From Acidimicrobiia bacterium (GTDB lineage Bacteria; Actinomycetota; Acidimicrobiia; Acidimicrobiales; Ilumatobacteraceae): DNA of 11,011 nucleotides. Positions within the stretch are counted from its first letter, which is position 1. Each line of letters opens with the position of its first letter. The translations under genes were made by a program, and so were the position numbers. The stretch covers positions 1-11,011 of the forward strand of contig JACCUL010000530.1 in the NCBI GenBank assembly GCA_013811855.1. The letters are read 5' to 3'. This document shows positions 8,633 through 11,011 of the stretch, one piece after another. The notes below the pieces were generated by a model that was not told the DNA's origin, made no database searches, and worked only from the letters and a program-made list of their open reading frames with translations.

Positions 8633-8760
8633 CAACACACCAGTGACCTCGCCAACGACATCATCGCGTGGGCCGCAACCTGGAACGACGACCTCGACCG
8701 CTCGTCTGGCACAAGTTCGCCGCCGACATCCCCGAGGACCGTGCAAGACGCTGTCACTGA
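8633..8760 (+). mobile_element. Decayed C-terminal remnant of an IS630-family transposase
   Basis: In one plus frame the sequence reads HTSDLANDIIAWAATWNDD. After moving back one base near 8692 it continues PRPLVWHKFAADI and ends at TGA 8758-8760. Joined, this gives the pattern D-I-x-x-W-x-x-x-W-N-x-x-P-x-P-x-V-W-x-K-x-A-x-x-I, typical of the end of IS630-type DDE transposases. No DDE core, complete element, terminal inverted repeat or TA duplication is visible, so only a scar remains. It lies between the alpha/beta hydrolase and the AT-richer lipoprotein gene. Confidence 0.6.
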
Positions 8761-8777
8761 TATATGAAGTCGGCACG

Positions 8778-9677
8778 CTAGTCCATTGGCGCAGCTGGCT
8801 TCGATGTGGTCGACAATTGCGCCGCAATAGCGTCCAGCTCCTCGACGGCCATTTCCGCGATTTCGGTAATCGTCCGATTAGGATAGGCGACGTCTCCCTC
8901 AAGGATGAATGAACCCGCCGGGTCGTAGGTCACGATAGTAGAGGTGCGCAGCTCCGGCCGTCCGTCCGTCCACGTCGCTACGACCACATCGTTCTGTGCG
9001 ATGAATGCAATTGTCTCCTCACCCTCGTTCCACGAGAGGTTGACTCGTTGTGAGAGAGTGACTTCAATTGTGTCCCTTGCGGGCGGCGCGAAGCTACCAG
9101 GAGCGCCGATGTCACCGACATCACTGTAGAGCCGCCATGGCCGGGCAGTTTCAATCGGCAGGGCCAAGGTAATAGCTCCCCCTGCCGCGTCAATCGTCAC
9201 CCGGTCACCCACCTCGATCGGTGAGGCCGGTCGTACACCAAGCACCTTGATCACGTCCAGATCAATCCGGGTTCGCACGTCGAACGTGGGAAACACAGAG
9301 GGATCGGGTGAGTCGACCTGATCTTCCGAGACCTCCACACCGCCAGATCGCGTGTTGAGCTCTGATGGGTGAATTATCGCTACCGTCGCACGAATCGCCG
9401 CATGTGAAGCGGCAAGGATTTCATCCATCTCAATGAACCGTTCGAAGCTCGCCGACACTGTCGCCGTGCCTTCAAATGTGCTGCCGCTATCATGGGCGCG
9501 CACGACACGGACATTGGTAGGAGCTACCGACGGCCGTGGGTTTTCACCTCGCGTCGACGGGACAGCCGTCGGGACACTATTGCGGTCCTCGGCATGTTCT
9601 GACGGATCGCTCGTTGTGCCACAGCCAAGAGCGGTCACAACGAGAGCGGAACAGAGAGCTAGTTCGACGGGTCGCAT
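8778..9677 (-). CDS. Putative lipoprotein, function unknown
   Basis: The 299-residue product starts MRPVELALCSALVVTALGC: a short basic start, a hydrophobic core and a Cys at 19 that fits a lipoprotein cleavage site, though the position before it (ALGC) is not the ideal lipobox. A Ser/Pro/Thr-rich linker of about 30 residues follows. The remaining 250 residues appear as beta-rich segments (for example FDVRTRIDLDVIKVLGV, VGDRVTIDAAGGAITLAL, EGEETIAFIAQNDVVVATW) ending in a helix, VEELDAIAAQL. No family is recognised. The ATG at 9677 has GAGGA five bases upstream, overlapping the stop of the matrixin gene, so the two are translated from one message and probably coupled. An inhibitor, chaperone or substrate partner for the protease is possible but unproven. 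Codons ending in A or T are far commoner than in the flanking housekeeping genes, suggesting acquired DNA. Confidence 0.85.
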   Translation of the reverse strand: MRPVELALCSALVVTALGCGTTSDPSEHAEDRNSVPTAVPSTRGENPRPSVAPTNVRVVRAHDSGSTFEGTATVSASFERFIEMDEILAASHAAIRATVAIIHPSELNTRSGGVEVSEDQVDSPDPSVFPTFDVRTRIDLDVIKVLGVRPASPIEVGDRVTIDAAGGAITLALPIETARPWRLYSDVGDIGAPGSFAPPARDTIEVTLSQRVNLSWNEGEETIAFIAQNDVVVATWTDGRPELRTSTIVTYDPAGSFILEGDVAYPNRTITEIAEMAVEELDAIAAQLSTTSKPAAPMD

Positions 9678-9682
9678 TGTGG

Positions 9683-9687
9683 TCCTC
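9683..9687 (-). promoter_or_regulatory. Ribosome binding site of the lipoprotein gene overlapping the matrixin stop
   Basis: GAGGA (9687-9683, minus strand) shares bases with the matrixin TGA (9688-9686) and sits five bases before the lipoprotein ATG at 9677. This fixes the lipoprotein start and implies translational coupling within one transcript. Confidence 0.7.
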
Positions 9688-10294
9688 AAGCGTGTCCTCC
9701 ATGTCCGTAAATCTGGCAACGGCCACGAATGTCTGCAGTCCAAAGGTCATTCTCACCGACGGCCTGCATGATGCTCCGGCCATCGTCGCTATGTCCTAGC
9801 CCAACTGCGTGTCCAAACTCGTGTCCCATGGTGGACAGAACGTTATTGGTGTTGCTTCGGATGCGGACGCGAGTCGTGATGAAATGGCCCGACGTACCGG
9901 CACCTGAATAGTGGCAGCCGACCGCGTTCGGCGTCCCGCAGATCTGGTACGTGACCCAGTTCACGGGGAACCCGTCCGTGTCGTAGATGAAGTCAAATGC
10001 GTGGCCGTTGGTCTCATCCCAAAGAGCAACGCCCTGGTTGCCAGCAGCGCGCTGCGCGTACGGGAATCCATCCTGCGATGCCGGGCCGACGTAGTACCAG
10101 CAATCTCGCACGTTGTTTTGTGCAAGGAACAGTCGCCGGGGGCTTGCGCTGCGCCCTCCCCTTGATGGCACGTCCAATTCCACGAAAAGTCGACTGGTGT
10201 GTGCCCCTGAGCCGGAGCGGGGCCAAGCAGAGTTGCCACTGGTGAACGCCGTCGCACCGACGAGCTTCCGCCTCCCACGGCACTGCGACGGCAT
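9686..10294 (-). CDS. Secreted matrixin-like zinc metalloprotease, with apparent internal frame disturbance
   Basis: The 202-residue reading has the metzincin zinc motif HEFGHAVGLGH (158-168) and a Met-turn candidate (SIM, Met176), as in Peptidase M10/matrixin-type enzymes. Upstream are CWYYVGPASQDGFPYAQRAAGNQGVALWDET, typical of the substrate-cleft part of small secreted matrixins. The ATG at 10294 follows GGGACGTAAG and lies about 70 bases after a good promoter. In the straight frame residues about 20-58 are low-complexity. If the frame is changed by one base at 10236-10237 and back at 10116-10119, the N-terminus becomes KLVGATAFTSATLLGPAPA, a proper signal peptide, followed by QGHTPVDFSWNWTCHQG and GDCSLHKNNVRDCWYY with extra Cys. 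The in-frame product is thus probably mis-read over about 40 codons, either by compensating mutations or by sequence errors. The lipoprotein gene follows after eight bases. Confidence 0.85.
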   Translation of the reverse strand: MPSQCRGRRKLVGATAFTSGNSAWPRSGSGAHTSRLFVELDVPSRGGRSASPRRLFLAQNNVRDCWYYVGPASQDGFPYAQRAAGNQGVALWDETNGHAFDFIYDTDGFPVNWVTYQICGTPNAVGCHYSGAGTSGHFITTRVRIRSNTNNVLSTMGHEFGHAVGLGHSDDGRSIMQAVGENDLWTADIRGRCQIYGHGGHA

Positions 10295-10372
10295 CTTACG
10301 TCCCGAGGTCCGGCCGGTGCGGATTCGGTTCACGGGTCCCCTGGCAGGGTGCGGCGCGCCCGTCCCGGGCTG

Positions 10373-10401
10373 AATATGAGCCGTCTCGCTGGCGCCGTCA
10401 A
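10373..10401 (-). promoter_or_regulatory. Candidate promoter of the matrixin-lipoprotein operon
   Basis: On the minus strand TTGACG (10401-10396) and CATATT (10378-10373) are separated by exactly 17 bases, matching five of six and four of six consensus positions. Transcription would start near 10366, giving a leader of about 70 bases before the ATG at 10294. This is the most classical sigma-70-type promoter in the window and supports the chosen matrixin start. Confidence 0.55.
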
Positions 10402-10803
10402 AGAGGCGGGATGCCCTCACGTCCCTTGGACGCCGGACGAGCCGTAGCGGTTCCGTACGCCAGGCATCTTGCGCACGCGCGAATGACCCCCGCCACGGGA
10501 CGTGGCTGAACCCGATTCTTCTCGCATCACCGCAGCCTGCCGCGCTGGACAGGCCGAGCCGATAGGACGAGGACCTCCAGCGTGACGAGCGCCGTCTTCG
10601 GCTGCGCCAGCAGCCGAGGCAAACCGTGACGCAGTGAGTCGGCCGCACCTGTCGCCGGACGCTCGAACCCAGCCTCCAACCGACCATTGGAACGCGCAGA
10701 GTGGGCGAACAGTCGGTGGTCACGCGGATTCACTCATGGAGAACGGCAGACGCAGCGCCACACACGCGCCTCGCCCCCGCCGGCCTGATCGACGGGCCGG
10801 CGG

Positions 10804-10809
10804 TACTGT
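10804..10809 (+). promoter_or_regulatory. -10 element for a leaderless kgd transcript
   Basis: TACTGT lies eight bases before the kgd ATG, so transcription would start at or within a base or two of the start codon. No Shine-Dalgarno is present in the intervening TGCCGACG, which supports leaderless translation. A clear -35 was not found. Confidence 0.45.
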
Positions 10810-10817
10810 TGCCGACG

Positions 10818-11011
10818 ATGACCGCCACGCCGTCCACGGGGTCCGACTTCGGCACCAACTCCTGGTTGGTGGAGGAGATGTACGAGCAGTACCGGGACGA
10901 TCCGGGGTCGGTCACCGACGCGTGGCGGGAGTTCTTCACCGACTACCGGGTCAACGGGCCGGCTCCTCGAGCAACCGAGCCGGCCGTCGTCCGCGGCGAG
11001 CCGCCCGCACC
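10818..11011 (+). CDS. kgd: Multifunctional 2-oxoglutarate dehydrogenase/decarboxylase E1, N-terminal fragment (truncated by window edge)
   Basis: The visible 64 residues start MTATPSTGSDFGTNSWLVEE and continue MYEQYRDDPGSVTDAWREFF, which matches the N-terminal peripheral-subunit-interacting helix conserved in SucA and Kgd proteins. A Pro/Ala/Arg-rich segment follows, as in actinobacterial Kgd, where a linker leads to a succinyltransferase-like domain fused ahead of the thiamine-diphosphate E1 domains. The enzyme oxidatively decarboxylates 2-oxoglutarate in the TCA cycle. Only the N-terminus is visible, so whether the E2-like domain is fused here (Kgd) or absent (SucA) cannot be confirmed; the linker and the lineage favour Kgd. 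The ATG directly follows a -10-like element, consistent with a leaderless message. Confidence 0.92.
   Translation, partial: MTATPSTGSDFGTNSWLVEEMYEQYRDDPGSVTDAWREFFTDYRVNGPAPRATEPAVVRGEPPA

Larger units (their letters stand above)
10295..10817. other. Intergenic region of about 520 bases between the matrixin operon and kgd
   Basis: The first part holds the matrixin promoter and leader. Further up, a minus-strand open frame at 10527-10733 encodes 68 residues including SLRHGLPRLLAQPKTALVTLEVLVLSARP, which looks more protein-like than chance but has no good ribosome site and no family I recognise; it may be a gene remnant. A hairpin with CGGCTGC and GCAGCCG arms around GCCA (10599-10616) has no T-run. 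The last bases hold the kgd -10 element. No tRNA or complete mobile element was seen. Confidence 0.5.

Noticed and set aside
10599..10616. Hairpin CGGCTGC-GCCA-GCAGCCG as a terminator
   Set aside because: It has no T-run and no gene ends next to it on either strand; kept only as a structural note.
10295..10723. Upstream extension of the matrixin frame to a 345-residue protein
   Set aside because: The extension crosses the TTGACG-N17-CATATT promoter, is Arg/Ser-rich without a fold signal, and would bury the signal peptide.

Overview
The window is high-GC chromosomal DNA from an actinomycete. The evidence is a CysQ of the mycobacterial type, an EF-G2 (FusA2-like) second elongation factor G, and the start of a large Kgd-type 2-oxoglutarate dehydrogenase/decarboxylase. 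TAnnnT-type -10 elements also lie very close to several start codons. A deep-branching, environmental lineage such as Acidimicrobiia is my guess; no single gene proves it.

Layout. Bases 1-205 hold the start of an unrecognised minus-strand gene. Bases 260-2230 (minus) encode a membrane-anchored protein with a His-rich linker and two tandem His/Cys-rich domains of unknown function. Next come cysQ (2323-3114, minus) and ettA (3177-4853, minus). Divergent from ettA is a small membrane protein of the Pycsar-effector (PycTM) type, broken by a one-base frameshift (4912-5405, plus). A strong inverted repeat with a duplicated right arm lies between it and the convergent EF-G2 gene (5507-7606, minus). 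An alpha/beta hydrolase (7718-8581, minus) follows.

Bases 8582 to about 10800 look like an accessory insertion. They begin with a decayed IS630-type transposase tail (8633-8760, plus). Then comes a visibly AT-richer two-gene minus-strand operon: a secreted matrixin-like zinc metalloprotease (9686-10294) and a lipoprotein (8778-9677), read from a recognisable promoter at 10373-10401. About 520 bases of mostly non-coding sequence separate this operon from kgd (start 10818, plus, runs off the window).

How the genes work together. CysQ (recycling of sulfate-assimilation nucleotides), EttA and EF-G2 (ribosome function) and Kgd (TCA cycle) are housekeeping genes. The less explained parts are the His/Cys membrane protein, the orphan PycTM gene between two ribosome-factor genes, and the protease-lipoprotein pair beside an IS remnant. 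Four apparent one-base frame breaks (PycTM, IS remnant, two in the matrixin) all fall in short same-base runs. They could be true decay or consensus errors in the sequence.
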